From CAVYXZ01 sp965223835 (lineage in GTDB: Bacteria > Chloroflexota > Anaerolineae > Aggregatilineales > Phototrophicaceae), in contig CBDCXQ010000001.1 of assembly GCA_965223835.1 (NCBI GenBank), positions 1,984,001-2,048,000 on the forward strand: a stretch of DNA of 64,000 bases, in the 5' to 3' direction. Below, piece by piece: positions 34,921-43,082 of the stretch. Below the pieces are notes generated by a model. The model had not been told where the DNA came from, did no database searches, and worked only from the letters and a program-made list of their open reading frames with translations. Position numbers and translations under genes: made by a program. Position 1 is the stretch's first letter, and every line of letters starts with the position of its first letter.

Positions 34921-35721
34921 TTAATTGTTCAGTAGGAAATCTGTTGTCTTGCGATTGAATTCGTCCAGTTTTTCCCAATGATGCGCGTGTCCAACACGAT
35001 CTAACACGAATAGCTCAGAGGTCGCTATTCGATTATGTATCGCTTCTGAAAAGTGATAAGGCGTGAATATGTCAGCGGTCCCAATCGTGATGAGGGTTGG
35101 GACTTGGATCTTTTGGAGTTTGTCTAATGTATTGTGAGTGATACAGGCATCGCACTGTGCCGCAAAAGCATGCTGTGGCATTGGATTTTCGGCATCACGC
35201 GCATCATGCTGTCCTTGAACCAGGTCAGCATGATTGGCTGCAATGTGGTCGGCGGCAAATATCCAGAGTTGAAGCAATTCCATGAAGTCACCGGGATCAG
35301 CCACCGCACGCATCTTCTTGAGATTCTCGAAAACTACCCTGGTGTAAGTATCACATTGCGCCCATGTGCTGACGAGAATCATGCTTTGCACTTTATCAGG
35401 ATGCCGTAAGGCAAGACTTTGAGCAATCGCCCCACCCATTGAAATCCCGGCAACGCGTGCTTTTTCAATGCCAATTGCATCCATTAGCCCGGCGGTGTCA
35501 TCCGCCATCATATCTGTCGTATAGGGGCCTTCGGGCTTATCAGATAGTCCGGCACCGCGATTATCCATCAGAATACAGCGAAAGTGTTTTTCATAAGCCG
35601 CTGCATGAAGTTCCCAGACAGAGCCATCGGCACCCAAACCCATAATTAAGATGAGTGGATCGCCTTCGCCTTGCTGTTCATAATTAATATTTATTCCATT
35701 TGCTTGAACAATTGGCATCAT
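34921..35721 (-). CDS. Alpha/beta hydrolase, enol-lactonase-like
   Basis: 266 residues, canonical alpha/beta hydrolase. Nucleophile elbow GISMGGA (Ser94), oxyanion region LIMGLGADGSVW, MDNRGAGLSDKPEGPYT after strand 4, acid Asp in IGTADIFTP, and His in VGHAHHWEK. The closest pattern is 3-oxoadipate enol-lactonase. In an oxidative fucose pathway a lactonase is needed after the dehydrogenase. Because the amidohydrolase-type fuconolactonase at 43083 is broken, this enzyme could replace it (hypothesis). It sits 11 bp upstream of the epimerase gene 34091-34909 in the minus-strand block. Confidence 0.87.
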   Translation of the reverse strand: MMPIVQANGININYEQQGEGDPLILIMGLGADGSVWELHAAAYEKHFRCILMDNRGAGLSDKPEGPYTTDMMADDTAGLMDAIGIEKARVAGISMGGAIAQSLALRHPDKVQSMILVSTWAQCDTYTRVVFENLKKMRAVADPGDFMELLQLWIFAADHIAANHADLVQGQHDARDAENPMPQHAFAAQCDACITHNTLDKLQKIQVPTLITIGTADIFTPYHFSEAIHNRIATSELFVLDRVGHAHHWEKLDEFNRKTTDFLLNN

Positions 35722-35783
35722 TCAATCGCTTTCGGTAAATATTTCCCAAATCATTGACGTAATATGGCGAATGTCTGGGTGAA

Positions 35784-36683
35784 TTAGTCTATTTGAGCAA
35801 CCAGCTCCCTGATGAATGGCACTGCTTTGCGTCCATCAACATCCGTTGTCGGGCAAAAACAGAAATCGACACACCACCATTCCATAGGTTCGATAATTGG
35901 CTTCATTGTCTGTAACACCTCTTTGAAGTCGATATGTCCTTCACCAAAAGGTGTGTGTGTGCTGGTCTCGTCATCGTGTAGCGATCCATCAGAATCGATT
36001 AAATGGAAGTGTCCAACATGTTCGGCAACCATTTGTGCGTATGCGGATACGCCACCGGCAAGCGTTTCTTTTTCACCTGTCTGACGCGCACCAACAACAG
36101 CCCCCATATAAGCATGGCTGGTATCGAATAGAAGCTTAAAATGGGTGTGATTGACCGCTTCGACAATCGCTTTGACCTCACTGGGTTTATTCAACCAGAA
36201 TCCGGGTTCAAACTCCCAAACCAGTAGCACACCAGCCTGTTCGCAGGCTTCCGCCGCCGTCCGCCATGTTTTAGTAAGATGGTCAAAGCGTTTTTTGTAT
36301 TCGTCTTCCTCCAGCGCATCGGGGGAGCTAACCGTGTCAACGCGCAGAGTGGTGATTTCCATATTGTTGCAAAATGCCAGACATTTGTTGACCACAGCCA
36401 TATAGTCGTCAGCGGGAAATTCGGCGGGTGGCACAGCGTGAAAATCTGGTGCATATCCAGATATACCAAGCCCCAGCCCTTGAATTTCAGCTTTGAGTTC
36501 AGCACATTTCTGGGGCGTATCGTACACATCAGGATGGGGATGGGGATGAAAGCCGTTGATTTCAACACCATCATAATGCGCTTCTGCCGCCCATTTGATT
36601 AGTTCAGAAAATGACCACGGATTATCTTCAAAGGGGCCAAACGAAAATGCCCAACTGCCAATTGATATTTTTGGTAATTTCAT
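35784..36683 (-). CDS. Sugar phosphate isomerase/epimerase-type TIM barrel
   Basis: 299 residues. Metal-site candidates are Glu in LVWEFEPGFWL, Asp in LLFDTSHAYMG and His in VGHFHLIDSDG; the final acidic ligand appears as Asp in WWCVDFCF rather than the usual Glu. The C-terminal FGEGHIDFKEVLQTM stretch matches the family. It is the second gene of the minus-strand operon after 36730-37575. The Asp replacement and divergent sequence set it apart from the other three barrels of the operon. Substrate unknown. Confidence 0.86.
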   Translation of the reverse strand: MKLPKISIGSWAFSFGPFEDNPWSFSELIKWAAEAHYDGVEINGFHPHPHPDVYDTPQKCAELKAEIQGLGLGISGYAPDFHAVPPAEFPADDYMAVVNKCLAFCNNMEITTLRVDTVSSPDALEEDEYKKRFDHLTKTWRTAAEACEQAGVLLVWEFEPGFWLNKPSEVKAIVEAVNHTHFKLLFDTSHAYMGAVVGARQTGEKETLAGGVSAYAQMVAEHVGHFHLIDSDGSLHDDETSTHTPFGEGHIDFKEVLQTMKPIIEPMEWWCVDFCFCPTTDVDGRKAVPFIRELVAQID

Positions 36684-36729
36684 TGAAAAGCCTTTTTATC
36701 TAATATTATTCTTTAGTAACGGTTAATCA

Positions 36730-37575
36730 TCAGACCAGGTTGCGCAGAAACGCGAGACCTTTTTGTCCAAGCGCATCCTGTGACTCCTCAAATGGTCGCC
36801 AGATCGCTGCCGCCCGCGCAATGGTCTTAATTTGATTTGTGAATGATTCAATGACCAGCGCGCCATCATAATCAATGTCTTTGAGGGCTTGGGCGACCTG
36901 GTCCCAGTTGACATTGCCTGTTCCTGGTGCGCCACGATCATTCTCGCAGGTGTGCATGTGTCCCAGGCGTGATCCGACAAGACGAATCGCATCACCGGGT
37001 GATTTTTCTTCAATATTCATGTGAAATGTATCGAGGAGTATTTTACATGCGGGGCTATCAACGCGGTCAACAAGCTCGACCATCTGCGATGCCAGATTGA
37101 TAAAACTGGTTTCAAAGCGATTGAGCGGTTCATTGCATAAAACCACACCATTATCTTCGGCGTATTCCGATAATGCTTGCAACTGTCCAACGAGCAAATC
37201 CATATCGCGCTCGCGCTCGTCATCCGATTGTTGCCAGAGGCGCCCAACAGCGGAATAAAGTGGGCCGCCGACGACATTGCCGCCTAATGTCTTGACAGCC
37301 TCAATGCAATGGCGCACGTATGCGATGCCGTTGTCGCGCACCGCTTTGTCTGGATGAATTAAGTCCCGATCTGGCCCGATGGCAACACAGACATTACAAC
37401 CCAGGCCATGCTCAGCAATAATTTCTGCCGCACGAAGATAGTCCAGATCATCCATGCCATCAATGGGAACCTCAATTGAATCAAATCCCATTTCAGCTAC
37501 TTTTGGGACCAACGCAATGAAACTTTCCGTTGTTACCGGCGCAATCCATACCCAAGCATTGATTCCTATGTTCAT
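36730..37575 (-). CDS. D-tagatose/D-psicose 3-epimerase-like protein
   Basis: 281 residues from ATG 37573-37575 (AGGGGC upstream); a TTG five codons earlier is weaker. The four metal ligands of the ketose 3-epimerase group are recognisable: Glu in CNEPLNRFET, Asp in LLDTFHMNIEE, His in LGHMHTCENDRG and Glu in LVIESF, with NDRGAPGTGNVNW typical of D-tagatose 3-epimerases. These enzymes invert C3 of free ketoses. It is the first gene of the minus-strand block, divergent from the lacI-type gene. It could process L-fuculose or a related ketose; that remains a guess. Confidence 0.88.
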   Translation of the reverse strand: MNIGINAWVWIAPVTTESFIALVPKVAEMGFDSIEVPIDGMDDLDYLRAAEIIAEHGLGCNVCVAIGPDRDLIHPDKAVRDNGIAYVRHCIEAVKTLGGNVVGGPLYSAVGRLWQQSDDERERDMDLLVGQLQALSEYAEDNGVVLCNEPLNRFETSFINLASQMVELVDRVDSPACKILLDTFHMNIEEKSPGDAIRLVGSRLGHMHTCENDRGAPGTGNVNWDQVAQALKDIDYDGALVIESFTNQIKTIARAAAIWRPFEESQDALGQKGLAFLRNLV

Positions 37576-37749
37576 AAATGCCCCTGCCAAAGTTTAATTT
37601 ATTCAAACGCACATTTCAGTATGAATCTTAACCATCATTCGGGTAATCTGGTCCAAATGAAAAGGTCGTCTCCATGGCTACCGTGCAATAACAACATTTT
37701 CTGCTGTAAAATTGCATGAAGCTGGTCTATTTAAGCAAACTTCTATCGT

Positions 37750-37778
37750 TTGACAGAATTTTTCCACTAGTATATCAT
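37750..37778 (+). promoter_or_regulatory. Promoter of the lacI-type gene
   Basis: -35 TTGACA (37750-37755), 17-bp spacer, -10 TATCAT (37773-37778). Operator copy 3 begins 9 bp after the -10, so the regulator very likely represses its own gene. Confidence 0.65.
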
Positions 37779-37787
37779 CTGATTAAT

Positions 37788-37807
37788 CGGTTACGCAACT
37801 GGTTTCC
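37788..37807 (+). promoter_or_regulatory. LacI-type operator, copy 3
   Basis: CGGTTACGCAACTGGTTTCC, 18 of 20 identical to copy 2. It is placed over the expected transcription start of the lacI-type gene and 18 bp before its ATG. It could also affect the divergent block 30624-37575. Confidence 0.72.
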
Positions 37808-37825
37808 TGCGAAAAGGGTAGTTTG

Positions 37826-38821
37826 ATGAAGCGTATTACAATGCGAGATGTTGCTGAAAGGGCCGGTGTATCCAAAGCCACCGTTTCCCACGTGATAAAT
37901 GAGACCCGTTTTGTCGAGGATGTGACAAAGGCACGCGTTCGACAGGCGATCAAGGATCTCGGTTATCGCCCCAATGTTGCCGCGCGGAGCCTGACTACAC
38001 AGCAATCTCGCATTATCGGTTATATTGTGTCGGATGTGACTAATACGTTTTTTGCGGAGATTATGCGCGGTATTGAAGACATTCTCATCGCCAACAATTA
38101 CAGCATTATGGTCTGTAATACCAGTGAGGTGCTTGAGCGAGAAGAGTATTATATCGATATTCTTCTCAAACAAGGTGTTGACGGAATCATCGCGGCGGCA
38201 ACTAGCCAAAACTGGCAATCTTTAAACGAAGCAGCAAAACTCCAAATACCGATTGTATTGCTGGATCGTACTTTCGATAACGCGACGGCTCCTTATGTGG
38301 GTGTCAACAACAAACAGGGCGCATATATCGGCACGAAACATCTTATTGAGCACGGCCATCAGAAGATTGGTATCCTGTCTGGTTTCCATCGTTTATCAAC
38401 CATGCGCGAACGTCTGTCTGGATTTGAAATGGCAATCAAAGAAGCAGGTTTGATGCTCCGTGAAAACTGGTCATTATCCAGTCCGTTGACGATCGAAGAT
38501 GGTAAGAAAGCCATTCAGTCACTTATGTCAATGGAAGATCGTCCTACGGCTGTTTTTATCTGTAACAATCTTTTGAGTCTCGGCGCATTGATTGGCTTGC
38601 AGGAAATTGGCCTCAGATGTCCCAATGATGTCGCACTGGTAGGCTTTGACGATCATCCCTGGGCGCAGGTTTCCAATCCACCGCTAACTGTTGTCCGCCA
38701 GCCCACCTATGCCATCGGAGAAACAGCAGCACAGAAACTACTGGAAGCCTTGAGAAATCCCCAGGCAAGCATACCATCTGCCGTATATAGCTGTGAAATG
38801 ATTGTACGCGCATCTTCTTAA
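37826..38821 (+). CDS. LacI-family transcriptional regulator
   Basis: 331 residues from ATG 37826 (AAAAGGG upstream; a TTG immediately before is possible). The N-terminal HTH reads MRDVAERAGVSKATVSHVIN, followed by the hinge region RPNVAARSLTTQQSRIIGYIV and a periplasmic-binding-protein-like sensor domain (about 60-331). It ends the stretch with VGFDDHPWAQVSNPPLTVVRQPTYAIGE, typical of LacI/GalR members. Four operator copies with the same core lie in front of its own gene, the importer, the fucosidases and the aldolase/FG-GAP pair. It is therefore probably the local repressor of the fucose locus, released by L-fucose or a derivative (inference). Confidence 0.94.
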   Translation: MKRITMRDVAERAGVSKATVSHVINETRFVEDVTKARVRQAIKDLGYRPNVAARSLTTQQSRIIGYIVSDVTNTFFAEIMRGIEDILIANNYSIMVCNTSEVLEREEYYIDILLKQGVDGIIAAATSQNWQSLNEAAKLQIPIVLLDRTFDNATAPYVGVNNKQGAYIGTKHLIEHGHQKIGILSGFHRLSTMRERLSGFEMAIKEAGLMLRENWSLSSPLTIEDGKKAIQSLMSMEDRPTAVFICNNLLSLGALIGLQEIGLRCPNDVALVGFDDHPWAQVSNPPLTVVRQPTYAIGETAAQKLLEALRNPQASIPSAVYSCEMIVRASS

Positions 38822-38962
38822 GGAAACCCAACCTTCGCTAAATTAAACCGATTCATACGAACCGTTATCATGCGATAGTGTACCAGCAAAATACCAGCAC
38901 ATGGCAGATGTCGCTATCCGCTTGCATTAACAAACATAAACGGCAACAATTGCTGATTGAAA

Positions 38963-38982
38963 CGGTTACGTAACGCGTTACG
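38963..38982 (+). promoter_or_regulatory. LacI-type operator, copy 4
   Basis: CGGTTACGTAACGCGTTACG, 66 bp before the first fucosidase start. The first 11 bp match the common core CGGTTACGYAA, and a second GTTACG element follows 13 bp later. A clear sigma70 promoter could not be assigned next to it. Confidence 0.66.
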
Positions 38983-39047
38983 GACTTTTTCTTGCTTTAC
39001 TCCGAACATAATCGATAAGTTAAAGAATTATCTGGAAGCATTTCAAA

Positions 39048-40502
39048 ATGACAAAAAAATATGAACCCACCTGGACATCACTGAGAAGTCATCCCACAGC
39101 AGAATGGATGCGTAAAGCAAAGTTTGGAATATACACTCACTGGGGCATCTATTGTGTACCAGCGTTTGGACCCAATGCGACATGGTATCCATACAACATA
39201 TATCGTGAAGGTTCACCGCAATATACGCATCACACCAGGACATACGGACATCCATCGAAGTTTGGGTACAAGGATTTTATTCCGCTGTTCACCGCCGAGA
39301 ACTTCGATGCCGATGAATGGGCCGAGTTATTTAAGCGGGCAGGTGCAAAATTCGCTGGACCAGTTGGGGAGCATCACGACGGATTCCCGATGTGGGATTG
39401 CAGTGATACAGAATGGTGCGCCGCCAAAATGGGACCCAAACGCGATGTCGTCGGGGAACTCGAAAAAGCGATTCGGGCGCAGGGTATGAAGTTTATGGTT
39501 GCGATGCACCATGCGGAGAATTGGTGGTTCTTCCCGCATTGGAAAACGGATTATGATACCGCTGATCCACAATATGCTGGCCTCTATGGCGAACCACACA
39601 ATCTTGACTTTGATTTTGAATCTCCCATGTATGGGCTTGATTTTGATGAGTGGGCGGCGCAGGATAAACCCAGCAGGTCTTTTCTGGATCGCTGGAAAAA
39701 TCGCTTGATCGAAGTGGTTGATCGCTATACCCCCGATTACATTTGGTTCGATTTAGGCCTGCGCTGGATCCACGATCAATATAAGCAGGAGTTCCTCGCT
39801 TACTACTATAACAAAGAATCCGAGTGGGGACGCGAAGTTGTTGCGTCGTATAAATGGCATGACCTTCCTCCAGGAACGGCTCTATTAGATTATGAATTGG
39901 GTAAGACCTCTGGGTTGACGCATTATGAGTGGATCACAGACACAACAGTAGATGATGGCAAGGGGTGGGGTTATGTCAAGGATTCCAAGTACAAGACCGT
40001 AACGGAAATGGTGCAATATTTAGCTGATAATGTCAGCAAGAATGGTTTTATGTTGCTGAATGTTGGCCCTAAACCGGATGGTACGATCCCGGACGAACCA
40101 AAGGCAGTTCTTGCCGGTATAGGCGATTGGCTAAAGGTCAATGGTGAAGCTATCTATGATACGGTTCCATGGAATATTTATGGGGAAGGGCCAACTCAAA
40201 TGATGCATGTTGGTGGTTTCAGCGATCTGAAGCAAAAACTTAAATATACAGCCGATGATATTCGCTTCACAGTGAATGGCAACATCCTGTATGCGATGAC
40301 ATTCGGCTGGCCCACAAAAGAATTCGTGATTGGATCAACGAAGACCCTCTATCCAAACGAGGTGCGGTCAATTGAATTATTAGGGCATGATGGCGAATTA
40401 AAATGGGAAATGACAGAAAATGGTCTCAAAATAGAGCGTCCAGACCATCAACCTTGCGATCATGTGTATTCATTCAAGATTATACGTAACACTTCGTTTT
40501 AG
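39048..40502 (+). CDS. Alpha-L-fucosidase, GH29 (first copy)
   Basis: 484 residues, no signal peptide, so it probably acts on imported oligosaccharides in the cytoplasm. GH29 landmarks: KFGIYTHWGIYCVPAFGP near residue 25, HHDGFPMWDCSDTEW near 110, and YTPDYIWFDLGL, whose Asp235 corresponds to the family's catalytic nucleophile. FMLLNVGPKPDGTIPDE marks the end of the barrel, and a C-terminal beta-sandwich follows. It hydrolyses terminal alpha-L-fucose with retention. Operator copy 4 lies upstream. It is tandemly duplicated with 40615-42066, to which it is very similar along its whole length. Confidence 0.95.
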   Translation: MTKKYEPTWTSLRSHPTAEWMRKAKFGIYTHWGIYCVPAFGPNATWYPYNIYREGSPQYTHHTRTYGHPSKFGYKDFIPLFTAENFDADEWAELFKRAGAKFAGPVGEHHDGFPMWDCSDTEWCAAKMGPKRDVVGELEKAIRAQGMKFMVAMHHAENWWFFPHWKTDYDTADPQYAGLYGEPHNLDFDFESPMYGLDFDEWAAQDKPSRSFLDRWKNRLIEVVDRYTPDYIWFDLGLRWIHDQYKQEFLAYYYNKESEWGREVVASYKWHDLPPGTALLDYELGKTSGLTHYEWITDTTVDDGKGWGYVKDSKYKTVTEMVQYLADNVSKNGFMLLNVGPKPDGTIPDEPKAVLAGIGDWLKVNGEAIYDTVPWNIYGEGPTQMMHVGGFSDLKQKLKYTADDIRFTVNGNILYAMTFGWPTKEFVIGSTKTLYPNEVRSIELLGHDGELKWEMTENGLKIERPDHQPCDHVYSFKIIRNTSF

Positions 40503-40514
40503 CAGCCCAGCGGA

Positions 40515-40546
40515 AAACCAATTAGAAGCGGATTTTGAATTGGTTT
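40515..40546 (+). promoter_or_regulatory. Hairpin between the fucosidase copies
   Basis: AAACCAATT (40515-40523) and AATTGGTTT (40538-40546), perfect 9-bp stem, 14-nt loop, 12 nt after the first fucosidase stop. AT-rich and without a T-tract, so it could be a weak attenuator or chance. Confidence 0.35.
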
Positions 40547-40614
40547 CTGCAAGTAAACGCAATATTGTACTTAACGGAATTAGCGATTTCGATCTCATTT
40601 AGGAGTATCACAAA

Positions 40615-42066
40615 ATGGCGAGACAATATGAACCTACCTGGGCATCACTAAAGAATCACCCCACTGCTCAATGGATGCGCGACGCAAAATTTGGTATCTA
40701 CACGCACTGGGGCATCTACTGTGTGCCCGCCACAGGCCCCAATGTGACGTGGTATCCCTACAACATGTATCGTGAGGGAACCCCGCAGCACGAATACCAT
40801 ACCAGAACCTATGGTCCACCTTCTGAATTTGGCTACAAAGATTTCATCCCTATGTTTACGGCTGAGAGATTCGACCCTGACGAATGGGCGGAGTTATTCA
40901 AGCGGGCAGGCGCGAAGTTTGCAGGTCCAGTTGCCGAGCATCACGACGGATTCCCGATGTGGGACTGTAGTGATACGGAGTGGTGTGCAGCCAAAATGGG
41001 GCCAGGGCGCGATGTCGTTGGCGAACTAGAAAAAGCGATACGCGCCCAGGATATGAAATTCATGGTTGCAATGCACCATGCGGAAAATTGGTGGTTCTTC
41101 CCGCATTGGAAGAAAGAATACGATACGTCCGATCCACGATATGCTGGCCTCTATGGTGAACCACATAATCTCGACTTTGATTTTGCGCCACAGCTTCAAG
41201 GTCATGATCGTGAATGGTCTGCACAGGACAAACCAAGCAAGTCATTTCTGGATCGCTGGAAAAATCGACTGATCGAGGTTGTGGACCGTTACACGCCAGA
41301 TTACATCTGGTTTGACTTTGGTCTGCGCTTTGTTCACGATCAATACAAGCAGGATTTCCTCGCATACTACTACAACAAAGAAAGTGAATGGGGACGTGAG
41401 GTGGTGGCCTCGTATAAATGGCATGACATTCCGCCCGGTGCGGGTTTACTTGATTTTGAACTAGGCAAGACCGCCGACCTCACCCATTACGAATGGATCA
41501 CGGATACAACGGTGGACGATGGTCAGGGATGGGGCTACATCAAAGAGACGGAATACAAAACCGTTACCGAAATGGTGCAATATCTGGGAGACAATGTCAG
41601 TAAGAACGGCTACATGCTGCTCAATGTGGGACCGAAGCCCGATGGGACAATCCCGGACGAATCAAAGGCCATTCTTGAGGGCATAGGCGACTGGCTCCGA
41701 GTCAATGGCGAGGTGATTTATGAGACCACACCCTGGAACACCTTTGGTGAAGGCCCGACCCAGATGTCGCATGTGGGTGCGTTCAGCGACACAAAAGAAA
41801 AACTAGAGTTCACTGCAAAGGACATTCGTTTCACGACCAAGGAGAATGTACTTTATGCTATGACCTTCGACTGGCCGGAAAAAGAGTTCGTCATCGAATC
41901 AACGCAGGCGCTCTATCCCGGCGAAGTGCGTTCAGTTGGATTGCTCGGTCATGAGGGCGAACTCAAGTGGGAGATGACTGATAGCGGCCTTAAGATCGAA
42001 CGACCCGATCAAAAGCCATGCGATCATGTATATTCGTTCAAGATCACGCGCAACACAACCCGATAG
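40615..42066 (+). CDS. Alpha-L-fucosidase, GH29 (second copy)
   Basis: 483 residues, paralogue of the preceding gene; by eye roughly four of five residues match. The same landmarks are present: KFGIYTHWGIYCVPATGP, HHDGFPMWDCSDTEW, and nucleophile Asp234 in YTPDYIWFDFGL. Most differences are conservative and cluster around residues 185-195 (the loop between LDFDF and AQDKPS) and in the C-terminal sandwich. The two enzymes may therefore prefer different linkages or aglycones. AGGAG lies before the ATG. No export signal. The second copy has visibly more G/C at third positions than the first, so the duplication is not recent or the copies have drifted. Confidence 0.95.
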   Translation: MARQYEPTWASLKNHPTAQWMRDAKFGIYTHWGIYCVPATGPNVTWYPYNMYREGTPQHEYHTRTYGPPSEFGYKDFIPMFTAERFDPDEWAELFKRAGAKFAGPVAEHHDGFPMWDCSDTEWCAAKMGPGRDVVGELEKAIRAQDMKFMVAMHHAENWWFFPHWKKEYDTSDPRYAGLYGEPHNLDFDFAPQLQGHDREWSAQDKPSKSFLDRWKNRLIEVVDRYTPDYIWFDFGLRFVHDQYKQDFLAYYYNKESEWGREVVASYKWHDIPPGAGLLDFELGKTADLTHYEWITDTTVDDGQGWGYIKETEYKTVTEMVQYLGDNVSKNGYMLLNVGPKPDGTIPDESKAILEGIGDWLRVNGEVIYETTPWNTFGEGPTQMSHVGAFSDTKEKLEFTAKDIRFTTKENVLYAMTFDWPEKEFVIESTQALYPGEVRSVGLLGHEGELKWEMTDSGLKIERPDQKPCDHVYSFKITRNTTR

Positions 42067-42135
42067 TGAGAATATTAGGTGATGACGAGATAACGGCGCT
42101 GTCCATCGCCCCTTGACTACTATGGGAGTTATTTC

Positions 42136-43065
42136 GTGGAATACCGTACATTAGGCAAAACTGGTTTAGAAGTCTCCATACTCAGCTTTGGCGCATCCTC
42201 GCTGGGCGGCGTGTTCCGCCCCATCAACGTAGACGAGGGGATCCGTGCTGTTCATGTCGCGCTTGATATGGGTGTGAATTTCATTGATTGCTCGCCCTTC
42301 TATGGCCTGACCAAAGCTGAAACCGTCCTGGGCAGGGCACTTAAAGATGTGCCCCGTGACAGGTACCTGCTGGCGACCAAAGTTGGACGCTATGGTGAGG
42401 ATGTATTTGACTTCAGTGCTGCGCGTGTAACAAAGAGCGTTGACGAAAGCCTTGCGCGCATGGGGGTTGATTATATCGATGTTATTCAGTGCCACGACAT
42501 CGAGTATGGCTCACTGAATCAAGTTTTGGACGAGACGATACCTGCGTTGCGCAGATTGCAGGAGCAGGGCAAAGTACGCTTTGTCGGGATTACCGGCTTT
42601 CCGCTAGCCATCTACCCATACATCATGGATCGTATCGAAGTGGATACCATCCTGTCGTATTGTCATTATTCGATGAACGACACGACACTCGACAACCTGA
42701 TTCCCTATCTTCAGGAAAAGGATGTAGGAATCATCGGTGCTTCACCTCTGAGCATGGGACTTCTGACTAACCGAGGCGCTCCAGATTGGCATCCTGCCAC
42801 CAGCGAAATCAAACAGGTCTGTGCTCAGGCAGCCGCATTCTGCCGCGAACAAGGGATGGACATCGCCCAGCTAGCCGTGCAGTTTGCACTGCGCTGTCCT
42901 GACATTCATACAACGCTCATCGGCACTGCCAATCCCGATAATATGCGGCGCAATATCGAGTGGCTTTCTGCGCCCTATGATGAAGCTATGGCGAAAGCGG
43001 TTCAAGAGATACTTGCGCCCATCAAGGACAAGACCTGGATTACCGGACGACCGGAAAACAACTGA
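42136..43065 (+). CDS. L-fucose/L-galactose 1-dehydrogenase-like aldo-keto reductase
   Basis: 309 residues from GTG 42136 with GGGAG at 42124. The sequence follows plant L-galactose dehydrogenase along its whole length: LGKTGLEVSILSFGASSLGG, GVNFIDCSPFYGL, LLATKVGRYG, IQCHDIEYGSL, VRFVGITGFPL, ILSYCHYSMND, GASPLSMGLLT. The catalytic Asp, Tyr, Lys and His of aldo-keto reductases are all present. L-galactose and L-fucose share the L-galacto configuration, and bacterial relatives oxidise L-fucose to L-fucono-1,5-lactone. Immediately downstream of two fucosidases and upstream of a fuconolactonase-type gene, that reaction is the likely one: the first step of non-phosphorylating fucose catabolism. 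Confidence 0.88.
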   Translation: MEYRTLGKTGLEVSILSFGASSLGGVFRPINVDEGIRAVHVALDMGVNFIDCSPFYGLTKAETVLGRALKDVPRDRYLLATKVGRYGEDVFDFSAARVTKSVDESLARMGVDYIDVIQCHDIEYGSLNQVLDETIPALRRLQEQGKVRFVGITGFPLAIYPYIMDRIEVDTILSYCHYSMNDTTLDNLIPYLQEKDVGIIGASPLSMGLLTNRGAPDWHPATSEIKQVCAQAAAFCREQGMDIAQLAVQFALRCPDIHTTLIGTANPDNMRRNIEWLSAPYDEAMAKAVQEILAPIKDKTWITGRPENN

Positions 43066-43082
43066 GAAAAGCTGAGGTTGGT

